DNA from: Panorpa germanica | Taxonomy: Eukaryota; Arthropoda; Insecta; Mecoptera; Panorpidae | Length of the DNA stretch: 64,000 nucleotides | Direction: 5' to 3' | Assembly (NCBI GenBank): GCA_963678705.1 | Contig: OY783206.1 | Span: 11,481,807-11,545,806 of the forward strand | Shown here: positions 45,363 through 57,074 of the stretch, one piece after another | Layout of the letters: each line of letters begins with the position of its first letter | Position numbering within the stretch: the first letter of the stretch is position 1 | The notes under the pieces: model-generated | What the model was told of the DNA's origin: nothing | Seen by the model: the letters and a program-made list of their open reading frames with translations, nothing else | The model's database searches: none | Program-made: the position numbers and the translations under genes

Positions 45363-45828
45363 CTGTGACGGCTGCTACTGCACGTTACTAGCATATAGAG
45401 AATTAAGACGCAGTTGCAAGTTGCAGTAGGACGACATTTTCTTATTAATAATTTTATTTTACAAGTGTGGCCAGTTGGCTTGTGCTATGTTATTTCAGCA
45501 AGCCACGGCAATCGTCATTCTCGTCATTCACGGTCAACTCGAGAGTCTTCATATAGTTTGCACTGAGTATCTTCTGTCTCACGCGCTAGGTGATGTATCG
45601 CATATTCCATGGTAGTTATATTGAGCAGCTACGTACCAGGGACAGTGCACGGGGAATATTTCTTCCAGCGAAAATAAGTTTTAAATAATTCGGCATAGAG
45701 ATTAAGGTGATTCCTTGCAACTTCCTAAGTATAAAGTCAGTAATTCGAATATTATGTGATATTTTGTGATTCTTTTTTTTTTCAAGTTATAAATATTTGG
45801 CAGTGCACTTAAGGTACAACCACCCCTG
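45363..45828 (+). mobile_element. Non-autonomous hAT element, relative of 40491-41044 (466 bp)
   Basis: The ends are CTGTGACGGCTGCTACTGC and, reversed, CAGGGGTGGTTGTACC. The flanks TTCGTACA (45355-45362) and CTCGTACA (45829-45836) agree in 7 of 8 positions, consistent with an aged hAT duplication. The right half follows the 40.5 kb copy (TATCTTCTGTCTCACGCG, GAAAATAAGTTTTAAATAAT, TGTGATATTTTGTGATTC). Same orientation as that copy. Confidence 0.75.
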
Positions 45829-46254
45829 CTCGTACATAGTTCTTATTAATATAAATATTTTAAACTAAAATATTATTTAAATACAACAACAGACTCCTGT
45901 ATTTTTAGAATTAATTTTCGTGCCTGCGCTATATTTATTAGGTTAAGTTGTTATTAAATTATCAGATTTAGTGCTTATATAAATCGTAAACTTTTTAGGC
46001 AACTCGGTCTTTCACATACATGAAGCCTCGACACATGATAGGAGATTGTCTGAGACAGGACATTTTCTAAAGAGGAAGAGAACATTTTCTATACAGAAAA
46101 TATTTCAAATAAAATCTGAAATACAAAGACATAATTTATATTGGAAATCAACTATGTGACGATCCTCTTAAAGAAAAATTTTAACATCAGATGCGGGGTT
46201 TTTATGTCAACATTGAATCAAATTGACTATTTACTTGTCAAATGATATTGAAAT

Positions 46255-46330
46255 TACTTATTGATTTCTTTAAAAGATGGCACGGATAGCGAAGGTAATT
46301 TCACAGTACATTTGCACGAAGTACAGAGAA
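46255..46330 (+). repeat. Dispersed repeat shared with 25028-25105
   Basis: TTACTTATTGATTTCTTT, AGATGGCACGGATAGCGAAG and GGTAATTTCACAGTACATTT follow the 25 kb copy. Unclassified. Confidence 0.5.
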
Positions 46331-47537
46331 TTTATATGACAGAAGTTAAATATTCAGGGTTATTTTTACAAGTACCTATATGTATAGTAAATGTGAAAGA
46401 GAATAAAAAATAAAAGTGCTTTATCTAGAGTGATTTTCAAAAATATGTAACTACGTTATTACTTGTACGTTGCGTCACAAGAACGTAACAATAAAGTTAT
46501 TGCAATCTTATATTTAGAATCACAATACTTCTTAACTTTTAAGAATACCTTTTCAAGGTATTTTCAAAAACCTTTATAAAGTTGATATGATAAATTCAAT
46601 GTGTTTAAGTGAGCAGGAAGGGCCTATGAACGCTTACTTTAAGACTACATTCATATTACTAGATTTTGCTTAACTAAAATATAACATGAATTTAAGGTAA
46701 TACTTATATTTCGTGTTTAGAAGGATATTACGTTGCTTTAATCCATATTATCTAATAGTTGCATTCTTTGAGCTCATACCAAGCCAAAAACTACTGAAGA
46801 AAGAAAGACGAATATCCACAGACATGGGAATCATCAGAAATTTAACACGTAAGAGGAAAACTTTAAATTTAGATACCATTCAATCTAGTGTAAATTTATC
46901 ATAGATTCCATTACATCTAGTGTGAAATTTTAAAATGGCAAGGAGGAGAATACCCCTACCTGTGGAAGCCAATGTAACCTGATATATTACAAAGATCCTT
47001 GTCGTCTCTAACCTACTTTCATATAATTAATTTAATTGTCATCGTATACTTAGCAAATGAAGGTTCAATCAACTTAATCTGCACGAACACATTTCGTTAA
47101 CTTCATCTCAATTCAAATACAATGCTGGCTGCATACAATGCAGGCGACAAACGACAGATATGTCCCTCTATTATGCTTTTCTTTAAACGAAATTCCTCTC
47201 TAGAGACATGAGTGGTACAAGTAGAGATGTTGCTGACATATTCATTACGTGTGAGTGAGAATTGTTCTGATTGAATTGTCATAAAGCAATTTGAAGAGGG
47301 ATCTAAGAAAACGGTGATGACTAAAGACCTGACTGTATAAAACATAAGAGCTTGTAATACTGACATAATATTTTACATTGTCTTTAATATGAGATATTAA
47401 TTTACATTTTCATTAATTAAATAAAGTAAAACCCTTGATATGCATTTACACGTTCGTTGTTTCCGTCATAAAATCGAACTTCTACCAAAAATTAGTTCTA
47501 GGATGCGTACGTTTTAAAAATTAGGTTGTCACTTAGA
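46331..47537. other. No gene recognised
   Basis: Open frames of 63 and 87 codons (46713-46904 plus, 47103-47366 minus) lack recognisable features. Confidence 0.35.
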
Positions 47538-47748
47538 GTCATCCATTAATTACGTCACACACAGACTAAGGGAGAGGGGTTCTCAAAGTGTTACAAGATG
47601 TGACATGAAGAGCAAAGAAGACAAAAAGCAAAAGAAGGCAAGAATTTTTTTTTTTTTTCAAATGTGTGAGGTCACAACACGGTGGACGGGACACGCGATT
47701 TGTGACGCAAAAAATCATGAAATTTGTGTGACGTAATTTATGGATGAC
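47538..47748 (+). mobile_element. Family H MITE, complete (211 bp)
   Basis: The left end GTCATCCATTAATTACGTCA and the reversed right end GTCATCCATAAATTACGTCA, both followed by CACA, are near-perfect inverted repeats. The interior has a T-run at 47646-47659 and repeated GTCACAA/TGTGAC motifs. Non-coding; the type copy for the family in this window. Arthropod genomes carry elements with similar CATCCATAAATTACGTCAC ends. The superfamily is not assigned here. Confidence 0.85.
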
Positions 47749-48002
47749 ATCCTAAATATTTAGACTTATTTTGGATTCTTTCGATTATCTCTTCATTGGT
47801 TAGTTCGGAAGTTATTATGAGCTTCAAAAAAAAAAAAATTTGAACAAATTTTGTCTGTACAACTCTTTTATAAATCCAAAAGCGTGTTGTAGCGTAAGGA
47901 AAATGGATCATTTTTTCAATGTTGGCGAAAATATCACAAAATTCAGTTTTTTAAAACTTGTCTAACAAACAGGATGCTTGGTATTGGAGTAATATTAATT
48001 TA
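47749..48002. other. No gene recognised
   Basis: AT-rich spacer with an A-run at 47826-47838, left of the Helitron. Confidence 0.35.
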
Positions 48003-48637
48003 ATATATAAAAGAAAGACGGGTTTGTTGCAACACTTATAACTCGAGATCTGCTGAACCAATATTCATGGTTATTGATTCGTTGGATTTGTCTTCGCCCC
48101 GAATAGCATAATACATCTTAAAAACAATGAAAATATATAAAACAAAGACGGGTTTGTTACAACACTTACAATAGCATAATACATCTTAAAAACAATGAAA
48201 ATTCGAAATTTAAAAAACTCGACAATGAAAACTCGATACTTAATCATTTCAATAAATGCTGATTTGTTTATTTCATGTCAAACATTTGTTGTCATGACAA
48301 CATGTTGTAACAACTATTCATTTGTGCGTTCAGAAATTTATTTTTTGTAAAATGTCTCGAAAGTTCAGGTACTGTTATATTTGTTTGTTTTAGACATTAA
48401 TTTGTGTAGATTATTTATTAATTATTTAATTTTTAATTTCAGAAAATAATACCTAAGATTTATTGTACAGGTTAACAAAAGAGTAAATGTCTTTTTATAG
48501 GTTATCTATAACTATAATTTTTCTTGATAAGCTATTCATATGTAGTGCTTATATACTCTTTGAGCTATTGTCTATGTCTCGAAAGTGGTTTTTTGTGGTT
48601 TTATGCGAGTGCACATTCAGTATTAATATTAATAACT

Positions 48638-49241
48638 ATGCCGCGTCCTAGAAGATCTAATCTTTCACAGCGGAGCCGTAATGCAATTAGGCAACGGAAT
48701 ATCGCGAGTCAATTATCTGATGAAGAACGAGAAATTGCACGAGAAGAGCACCGCGTTAGTATGGAGCAAAGAAGGGCCTTAATTCGTGCTTCTCAAACAC
48801 AAGAGCAAAGAGAGGTAGCCCGTGAAACGGCTAGGTTAGAAACGAGAAATCGTCGAGCTTATCGTACAGATGAACAGAGGAATAATCTTCGAAGTGCAAG
48901 AAGAAATGGTTATTGATTTGAATCGAGCAGCGTTTCTATATGATTGCACCATCGACTACAGCTTGCATCGTTTAGTTTGCATTGGTCCAATGGACGTTGT
49001 TTGCCAGCATTGTGGAGCATTGAGGTTTGCTGGTGAAACGCCTGGTTTGTGCTGCCTTAGTGGTAAAGTGAAATTGCCATCATTGGTCCCGCCACCAGAG
49101 CCATTGTGCTCCCTGCTTTATGGCGAAATACTAGAATCACGACATTTTCTAGCGAACACTCAAAAATACAATGTCTGTTTCCAAATGACTTCATTTGGGG
49201 CGGAAATTATCGAAGAACACGGATATGATCCGACATTTAAG
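48638..49241 (+). pseudogene. Helitron replicase-helicase, N-terminal part (before intron)
   Basis: The ATG at 48638 opens an arginine-rich basic N-terminus (MPRPRRSNLSQRSRNAIRQR, with repeated ER/RR dipeptides). One frame change near 48890-48920 separates it from the next piece. That piece reads NRAAFLYDCTIDYSLH, then a zinc-binding CQHCGALRFAGETPGLCC (CxxC...CC), then SRHFLANTQKYNVCFQMTSF. This C-rich segment and the RxFLxNxRxYNxxFxMTSFGA motif are typical of animal Helitron proteins upstream of the Helitron_like_N domain. It ends at DPTFK, immediately before an apparent intron. Confidence 0.8.
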
Positions 49242-49399
49242 GTAATTTAAGTTAAAAACTATATTTTCTATGATTGTAAAAAAAATCTGGAATGTAGTTT
49301 GTTAGATTTCTGTATTTGGCATGTTATTATTTGAAAAAAAAAGTGTTTGTAAAAAAAGTGTTTGTAAATCTAACTATAACTATGGCTTTTACTTTACAG
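49242..49399 (+). other. Apparent spliceosomal intron in the Helitron gene (158 bp)
   Basis: GTAATT at 49242 follows ...CCGACATTTAAG. The segment is AT-rich, contains ACTATAACT near 49374 as a possible branch region, and ends ACTTTACAG at 49399. The protein continues across it in phase 0 (DPTFK / IQGQICHRIG), as expected for the family. No coding similarity lies inside. It could alternatively be a small insertion that happens to have GT-AG borders. Confidence 0.65.
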
Positions 49400-49709
49400 A
49401 TTCAAGGCCAGATTTGCCATCGCATTGGATCATTGCAACCTATAGAAGATGCACAGCATAAATTCTTGCAAATATACTTCATGGGCAATATGGAAGAACA
49501 ACTTTACCGGCGTCAAGGGATCAACACAGCTACGAAAAGAGCAATTCTCCAAGATCTGTAGCAAATGCTTCATGAACATCATGCATTGGTCAGGCTGTTC
49601 AAGACTGCTTTAGAGCGCATGCCTAGTGATGACTATAAAGTTGTGATCAGAGCAGATAAAAGACCAGCTGGAACACATGAACGCACATTTAATGCTCCAA
49701 CAACAATGA
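49400..49709 (+). pseudogene. Helitron protein, second exon-like part (start of Helitron_like_N region)
   Basis: The codons read IQGQICHRIGSLQPIED, AQHKFLQIYFMGNMEEQ and then, after one in-frame TAG at about 49559, MLHEHHALVRLFKTALERM and YKVVIRADKRPAGTHERTFN. These are the familiar blocks leading toward the Rep domain. The reading breaks off after FNAPT, where the family would continue through several hundred residues of Rep and helicase. Confidence 0.8.
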
Positions 49710-49717
49710 CTCGAGAT

Positions 49718-50633
49718 GTTTTGGTGGTGCAATGATTTTATTATCTGGCGATTTCCGACAAACACTACCAGTCATTCCAAGATCTACTGCTGCCGACGAA
49801 ATAAACGCTTGCCTCAAAGCATCAAATCTGTGGCGATATGTAAAGAAACTTCAACTCTCTGTAAATATGAGAGTTGCATTGTTGAACGATCTATCTGCTG
49901 ATGATTTCTCGAAGCGGTTTGATTTCATTTCCTCCAAATGTTTGCAATTTTGTATCATCAAAAGACGAGCTTATCAACAAAGTATTCCCGGATATCATTG
50001 CTAACCACAAAAATACTAAATGGTTAAGTGAGCGAGCAATTTTGGCCGCTAAAAATAAAGATGTAGATGACCTCAATTTTATAATTCAAAATCAAATCGT
50101 AGGTACTCTGTATTCATTCAAATCTATCGACTGTGTAACAAACGAAGAAGAAGCCACTAATTATCCAAGTGAATTTTTAAACTCCTTGGATGTGCCTGGT
50201 TTACCACCGTACAATTTAAAACTTAAGGTTGGCTCGGTAGTCATCATGCTTAGAAATTTAAACCAACCAAAATTGTGCAATGGAACGCGTTTGGTGATAA
50301 AAAAAACTGATGAGCAATGTGATTCATGCGTCGATACTTGAAGGAAAATTTAAAGATGAGGAAGTTCTTATTCCAAGGATTCCGATGATCCCAACGGATA
50401 TGCCATTTGAGTTTAAACGAATTCAATTCCCGATTCGTCTTGCCTTCGCCATGACGATCAACAAATCACAGGGCCAATCCTTGACTATTTGTGGCCTCAA
50501 TCTAGAAAATGCATGTTTTTCTCATGGTCAATTGTACGTGGCATGCTCACGTGTCGGCAAACCATCCGCTTTATTTGTTCTTGCGCCTGACCAAAAAACA
50601 AAGAATGTCGTTTACCACAAGGTGCTTGAATGA
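49718..50633 (+). pseudogene. Helitron PIF1-like helicase, C-terminal part
   Basis: The piece starts at FGGAMILLSGDFRQTLPVIP, the motif III region (GDxRQ) of PIF1/RecD-type helicases. It continues through NLWRYVKKLQLSVNMRV, the 2B-like segment KLKVGSVVIMLRNLNQPKLC and NGTRLV, to motif V TINKSQGQSL and motif VI LYVACSRVG, ending HKVLE and TGA. Walker A and B (motifs I and II) are missing, so no ATPase could form. Two frame changes lie near 49910 and 50310. The stop at about 50633 is the natural C-terminus for the family. Confidence 0.85.
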
Positions 50634-50950
50634 AAATCCCATTAATGAATTAATCCGAGTGTATTCCAATCTGCACAACATAGTTTTCAATCATTTTTTT
50701 CTGACATGAGTTTGAATTACTTAATTATTATTATTTTTTTAATTTTTATTCTCATTCTGTATGTTTTCATTATCATTCATCATAATAAAATACTTTTATG
50801 TTTCTATCTATATTAATAAATATTATTTTGTATCATTGTATTACGTTTATCAAAGCCTAAAAGGTAACACGATATTCATTGACTGTTAGGCGGTACTGTG
50901 GTGGAATTTAAATTTTTACATGAAGTTCAAGTTACACACAAAAGACAGAC

Positions 50951-50977
50951 GTCGCTTGCGACGGGGGTAAAAGCTAG
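50951..50977 (+). other. Helitron 3' terminus: hairpin and CTAG
   Basis: GTCGC-TT-GCGAC forms a 5-bp stem, 11 bp before CTAG at 50974-50977. The following base is T, as expected for insertion between A and T. This end is intact and marks the right border of the element. Confidence 0.85.
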
Positions 50978-52379
50978 TAGATTATAAATTATGTATTTCA
51001 AATGCTTATAAATGTAAATATTGTTTTAAGTGCTAATAACTATCGAAAGTTGATACATTCAATTAAATATTTTTAAAATATCGTCCACTATACTTCAGCA
51101 GTTGAAATCGTTGTATAACAAAAATAGAAGAAAGCTACTGATATATTAATAACAACATAAAACATGCATCCTCCACTGATTGTCTTCATAATTTGTTTCG
51201 GTATTTTATACATTTGTTATAGTTAATTAGTTTACAATCAAGATGTAGATATCCGTCTCGTTGGATGCTACAATGTACAATGGCAGAGTTGGATTCAAAT
51301 AATGTTTGTTGTTGTGTCTCCCAACATCCCAGCTTCCTCCAGCCCTCCAACTATAGAACAAACACTACAATACATTGTTTGCTCACCACATTACTCGACA
51401 TGTAATTGTTAAATGGATGCGGATAAAGTTTTCATGATTTTCTCTAATTATAAACTTGTCGTGGTCAATTAAAAGTTTCGTTTTGATAAAGTTAACAACA
51501 TCGGATTTAGTTATACATAAAATCCTTTAAAAAAACGAAAAACATAAAAGGAAATACATGAAAAACTCCATTACTAGACAGTTCCATTAAAAATAAAAGA
51601 GAAACCAAAAACACAATTGAAGTAAAAAACAGAAAAGCCAGAGAGAATTCTTGCTAATGAATACATTGTAAAAGGGAACGAAATACTCACTCCTCTTCTA
51701 CCCTTATCCACCCAAATACCCTCCAACCCCTGTAGAATGACAACCGACTAATTTGTTTAACAAAATAAAGAGAGAGAACAAAATAAAAAATGTTGTTTGT
51801 ATATTTATATGGGCTTCATGTTAATATAACGGCTTTGATCAATTCTAATTATATTTTATTTGATTTTATTGACAATGTTCGATATAATTAGCTTTGTTAG
51901 AGATATATTTAAATATATCACATCATGTTTGTTTCAGTTGATGTTGATGTTGATGGATCTGTTGTACCGAAACGAATGAATGATTATTTTATATCAAAGA
52001 TATTTTTGAAAGGTTTTATTATTTTTACAAGATCGGTGATTTTCTCGGATACAAATATAATTTCATTTAATTAATTGTAGATTTGAACAATAAAGTTGTC
52101 AATGGCATTTGATTTATTAAAATACAATATTATTTACAATAATATATTTTCTTCGTATTTTATTTCCCGGAAAACACTGTATATAAACGGTGTCGTACTA
52201 ACCTTGACGTAGGTGGATTACTTGCGTCATGTTTACTTTTAAAATAGGCCTACTGTGAAGCCAATTGAGATTGCTTACAATTAGTTTCGCCACAAGGCTA
52301 TTGTAAGTAGATACATTTGATTTCGTCGATAGACAATTGTGACTAGACACTGGATGTAAAATATTTGTGCTTGATACTA
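50978..52379. other. No gene recognised
   Basis: AT-rich. No domain, RNA or terminal repeat found. Confidence 0.35.
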
Positions 52380-52415
52380 GACTGCTGTATCTTCTGTTTC
52401 GATCCCCGGGCCAGA
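52380..52415 (+). repeat. tRNA T-arm-like motif shared with 11848-11889
   Basis: GACTGCTGTATCTTCTGT followed by TTCGATCCCCGGGCCAG. TTCGATCC fits a pol III B box, but no upstream A box in tRNA spacing was found. Probably a SINE trace. Confidence 0.3.
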
Positions 52416-52486
52416 CTTATATTTTCCAGGTTTGGTTGATATCATATTAACTTGATTACGTACATATATAATGGTAAACTTAGGGT

Positions 52487-53045
52487 AAGATGGGGGAATG
52501 GCGGTCACTTAAGCAGTAATCGAAATATATTCTTATTTTAAGGACTCTGGGTAAAAATAACTGACTTTTTACATAGCTTATTTAGTGGGCTTAAGATAAA
52601 TACGATACACTTTATCAATCTATTAAGCGTTTGTTATTTTTTTTATCATTTTTTAAAACCCTTCTATTTAGTTATTACTGTTAATTCGAAATTACTCAAT
52701 TCTTAATACTTTATTGCATTCCATAATGTTACAAATGGTGTTAACATATGTTTAGGTATTAAATTAAGACAGATTTATTTCTAAAATGCACTAATTAATC
52801 AAATAAATTACCTTTTTTTTTATTTTAACCATACATGTTCTTTATTTTTTATATTTTAACCAAAATTTACCAAAACATCCTTTTTATAATAAACCAAACA
52901 TATAATATAATTTTTTTATATGTCGACTATAAAGTTACTTACAGATCAAGACGCTTAAGAACTCTCCCTTTGCTCTCACAATAATCGCATAGATTCAGCG
53001 ACCGCTATTACCCGCTAAGAATGACTGCCATTACCCAAAAATCGA
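52487..53045. mobile_element. Possible MITE with GGGTAAxxTGG-type ends (about 560 bp)
   Basis: The left edge GGGTAAGATGGGGGAATGGC continues GGTCACTTAAGC. The right edge, reversed, reads GGGTAATGGCAGTCATTCTT and AGCGGGTAATAGCGGTC. The inverted similarity of about 25 bp is imperfect. The interior is AT-rich and non-coding. Confidence 0.4.
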
Positions 53046-54359
53046 TAATGGTTTTTTTGATTCATAACTAAGACTACACTAATAAGTGGTAATAATTGAT
53101 ATTTAGAAAAATTGGTATAAATCACTTTAAATTTAGTTTTTTTTTTAACAAAACTCGTCCTTACTTTTGCTGGACACAGCTGTCCAACTCACTGCGCGCG
53201 ATGCAAAATGGCGGTGCTTGGTAAATAAGTATACTCAGGCGTATACTAGACGGCGGTACTAGTAGCGTTAGCGAAATGTTTTTCGAAGTTTTAGATTTTG
53301 ATGTAACCTTACCAACTAATAATCATTCTTCCATTTTATTCTATTACGCTGTGGTGTATTTCACATATATGAAGCCACGACAGGTCTTAAACAGTGATAT
53401 GATTTAACATCGGAAATACGCCGATGTTAAATTAATTAATTAGAATAAAAAGACAACAGTAGTTTATGGTAGTTTGGGTAAGTCTGCACTGTAAAGGTGG
53501 TCATTTACAGAAAATTATTTTGGCAGAAAACAATAAATAAATTCTATAAATACTGAAAAATATAAAATTTTATTCCGTTATATTTCTATTTTTATTTAAA
53601 TGCACACAGATCTTATTTTATGATGTAACATTAATGTCATATTCAATTTCCACAGCATAACAGAAACACAATGATAATGTAAGCTAAAAGAGAAACATTT
53701 TAACAACATTTTATCAAAAATTATTATTCATTTTAAAGCTCGCTGTAGAAACGTGTTTTGTTTACATTAACTTCCGTAAAACTGGTACGTTCTTTACATT
53801 ATAAAACGAGAGGATAACATAATTATTAAATTCGTATGTAAGGCTGTTTTTCCAAGTCTTGTAAATTGACTTTTAAAGCATATACCCAGGAAATAATACT
53901 CCTGTCTCGTACATGAAATTGTTATGCTTAAAGCATAGAATCCATACAAACATAAATTGCTTCAGGATGTTTTTCAACGAATAAAAGCAATGATTTAATT
54001 TTTATTGCTGGTGCTGGGAGAATTCTTGACAGGCAAACAGTCTCTCTTTCTTTACAATATTTTTAAATTTAGAAACGTTGGCGCTGTGCTCGTTCTTTTT
54101 ATATTATGATGTAAAGAACGTTTATTTATTTACATTGATTCAGTTAAAAATCATTGCGGATGTATTAGTACTGTTGGCGTTTCGAAAGAATTGCTGTTGC
54201 ACGAATTGTAAGGAATACTGTACTCATATCAGGATGTGAGGTGATTTATCGATTCGTTATCAGACATGCATTATAGCAGTAAGAGATCAATACAAAATTA
54301 GACAACAATATTTATTATGTCAAAGAGAAAATTAATAGGAAAATAAAAAAGGACCGAAA
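53046..54359. other. No gene recognised
   Basis: GCGCGCGATGCAAAATGGCG at about 53195 is a small GC-rich patch. A GGGTAAGTCTGC motif at about 53475 faintly recalls the element at 52487-53045. Otherwise AT-rich. Confidence 0.35.
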
Positions 54360-54740
54360 TATTAACCTAATAAATATTGGATAACGTCACATAAGGGAAT
54401 TAAGGAGAAGAAAATGCCGACCAAATGGCCATATTTTATAAAATTGGATGTGAAAGCTGAACTAAAAAAAAATGAAATGAAAAATTGCCAACACAAGTGC
54501 GATAATTCTAATAAAAGTAGAGAATTCTATAAAATATAATCAGTACTGAAACGTAAGCCATAGTTTATCAAACTAAAATGGCCAAGAAGATTAATAACAA
54601 TGACCTCAAGATTAAAAATAATTAAATAAGATTAATCATAACGGCACATCTAGCACGAAAGAAGATTACATAATTGTGAATGTGGTAAAGAGGAGGCAGT
54701 TCCTGACCCTTTCTGTGCAATGCAATGGATTACATACTTC
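54360..54740 (+). pseudogene. I-like LINE 3' fragment, strongly decayed
   Basis: EENADQMAIFYKIG near 54412 recalls the GNExADxLAK end of RNase H. After about 170 bp of disrupted sequence, TAHLARK and then HNCECGKEEAVPD (CxC) resemble the SRLR...CNCGEGVADPEH tail of the LINE at 21905-22476. Several frame changes and stops. A 60-codon frame overlapping it (54676-54858) is a shadow in another frame. Confidence 0.45.
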
Positions 54741-57074
54741 GCTTACGCTTCCTGTTAACACCGCCTTTTTGGTTGCGAGACCGAAATTTAAAACGGCAGT
54801 AGCCATGGATAGATCATTCTTGTTGTCGTGGGATTGTCTTGTGGGATATAAGGTTTGAGGTTGGAATATGAGGTGATAAAAGGTTACTTGGCTGCGAAGC
54901 CTGAGAAACCATCATCTAATGGAAAGGGTGTTTGATAGAATAAGTTAGTTTACGAATCTGGGTGCACTTTTTTCTGATTTATACTGTACCAATCTACAAC
55001 CACCTTACAAACAGTATGGATCAGAAACGTATAAAATTCGAATACGATATTTTCAGATATGACCTAGTATCTGAATCGACATTTGGGTGATATAGATAGA
55101 CTTAAGACAACGAAAAAAGCGTTATCATTTTGGCGGTATTTCTGATCGAAAACTGAGGCAAAAATTTCAAATGCAAAATGTATTACTTCACGCCTACTTT
55201 GATTTCAACCAATAAGCTTATACATAGCCCGCTCTAAAGTCAAGTTGGAATCTCGAGTCAGAAATGTTAGGTAATTTGGAGACTCCAGAATATCTCGGAG
55301 ATATTTCAAATCGTGTAAATAGGCCACACCTCATTTATTAAGTTAAACTTCTTTCCCTGAACGTAAACCAAATATATTTTCGAACTGTGGCCTAGAACGT
55401 GACATATTCGACATTACTACGAAACGAAAAAATGTTTGTAGAGGGAAAATAATTTTGTTATTATTGCAAATAACCGGAATTGATGATTACCTTTTTCAGT
55501 TATTACCTTAATGCTTAATATTATCAATGTAATGTAGTACAGTAGGTTTCCTCCATTTTTTTTTTTTGCAACTAATCATTTTTATTTCCATAAGATAATT
55601 TTTAAGTTCTACAAAGCATTAGAGATATAATTATATTTTACAATTTATTTCTTAAAAGCTAAGGTTATTTTTGCTTCTTTCTTATTTGAAGGCTACGAGT
55701 GCTGATGGTGTTACTTTATACCGTTGGCTGACTTGCAGAGTTTTGTAGACCAGGCCAAAATTTCTCGAGTTCAAATACATCCAGTAGAAATTATTTTCAA
55801 TCTATCTCCATCAATCCATTTATTTTCATACACAATTGCTACTGCGATGTGAGATTCCAAATAAGATCTGGGTTTTGCCAGCGTTGAATATGACCTTCGT
55901 GGTTAACACTTCTTACTAATTTTTTAACCAGAAATGACGTCACATTACATTGACTGAAACGCTGTTATGCTTTGTATATTTAGGAGGTGTTGCCCGTGCC
56001 CTTAAATAAACAATACATTTTTCTGGTAGAGTTAACTCATCGAGATCTCGTGAATTTCTGAGTTGTGCTGAATGTCTCCGATTTATTGGTTTGGGAGCAG
56101 AATCTACTTCTTCTTTCGCCTCTTTTTTTCAGTTTTGTGACAATTAAAAATAAACTTTTTGTTTTCCTGTTTTTCTAAATGAATAATAGATAATATCTTT
56201 TAAAATCTAATTAATTTTTTAAATTCATGTGTTATGTTTGATGTGGTAAACATTTTATGTCTTTCTGACCTTAAAAAAGGATCAAATTTGTCTTCCTCCA
56301 TTCACCGATTCATAAGAAAACAAGGCCGGAAACGTATTACTGCGTGTAACACGTAGTGCGGTACATTGAATGGAATGTTTGCTATAAAACCGTTATATCA
56401 CTCTGGTACTATTTTCACATAGTAATTTTTACTTTGTCTTTCACATTCTACTATATTGATTTTATGAAAAATATTTTCATAAGTTGATAAAAAGTATCTA
56501 TTAGCTAAGTGAATACAATATAAGATAAGCATTTTAGCGAAGCTTTTAAATATATATGTAGTCTCCTGTCTTATTGTACATTAAAATATACTCGTATAAT
56601 GGAATGGTGTTCCAGTTACGCCCCTATGATTATTTTGCAGCCTGTTAAACGGTAGACAAGATGTTATCTCTTCTTATTACCATACTGTCCATATTTTTAA
56701 TGTCTTTCAAACATTTTTAGCATGTTAAAATATTTATAACTGTTTTAAGGGTTGGGGGTTATTTTTATTTTAAGCAGAAGTTGTCTGTTTTACGTTTTGG
56801 AATGTTATCTTCTTAGAGATCTGTCAGGGTGCCTCCTACATACATTGTGACAGATAATAATCAGTCATTTGCGGACGACAGTTCAAAAAATTATACATTG
56901 AATACAAAAATATTGTTTAAGGTATATAGAAGGTTTGTGTAACATATCATACACAGCAGAGCTACTAAATTTTTCAATTCAATCTTTTTTATACGAGTAT
57001 ACTTATGGATGTAAAATGTGTTATAAGCATTTTTAATCATTTTTCTTGTGATTCTTGATATAAATAAAACAACA
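54741..57074. other. No gene recognised
   Basis: Short frames only. T-run at 55556-55567. No terminal repeats or RNA genes seen. Confidence 0.35.

Larger units (their letters stand above)
48003..50977 (+). mobile_element. Helitron, internally deleted, with both ends recognisable
   Basis: The 5' region ATATATAAAAGAAAGACGGG at about 48005 is typical of Helitron starts, and the same 5' segment occurs a second time at about 48132. The 3' end has the hairpin GTCGC-TT-GCGAC (50951-50962), then GGGGGTAAAAG and CTAG at 50974-50977, followed by T. Inside are remnants of the Helitron-like N-terminal region and of a PIF1-type helicase. Everything between them, including the HUH Rep nuclease, is gone. 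Stops and frame changes show the copy is dead, though its protein similarity remains high. Confidence 0.85.
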
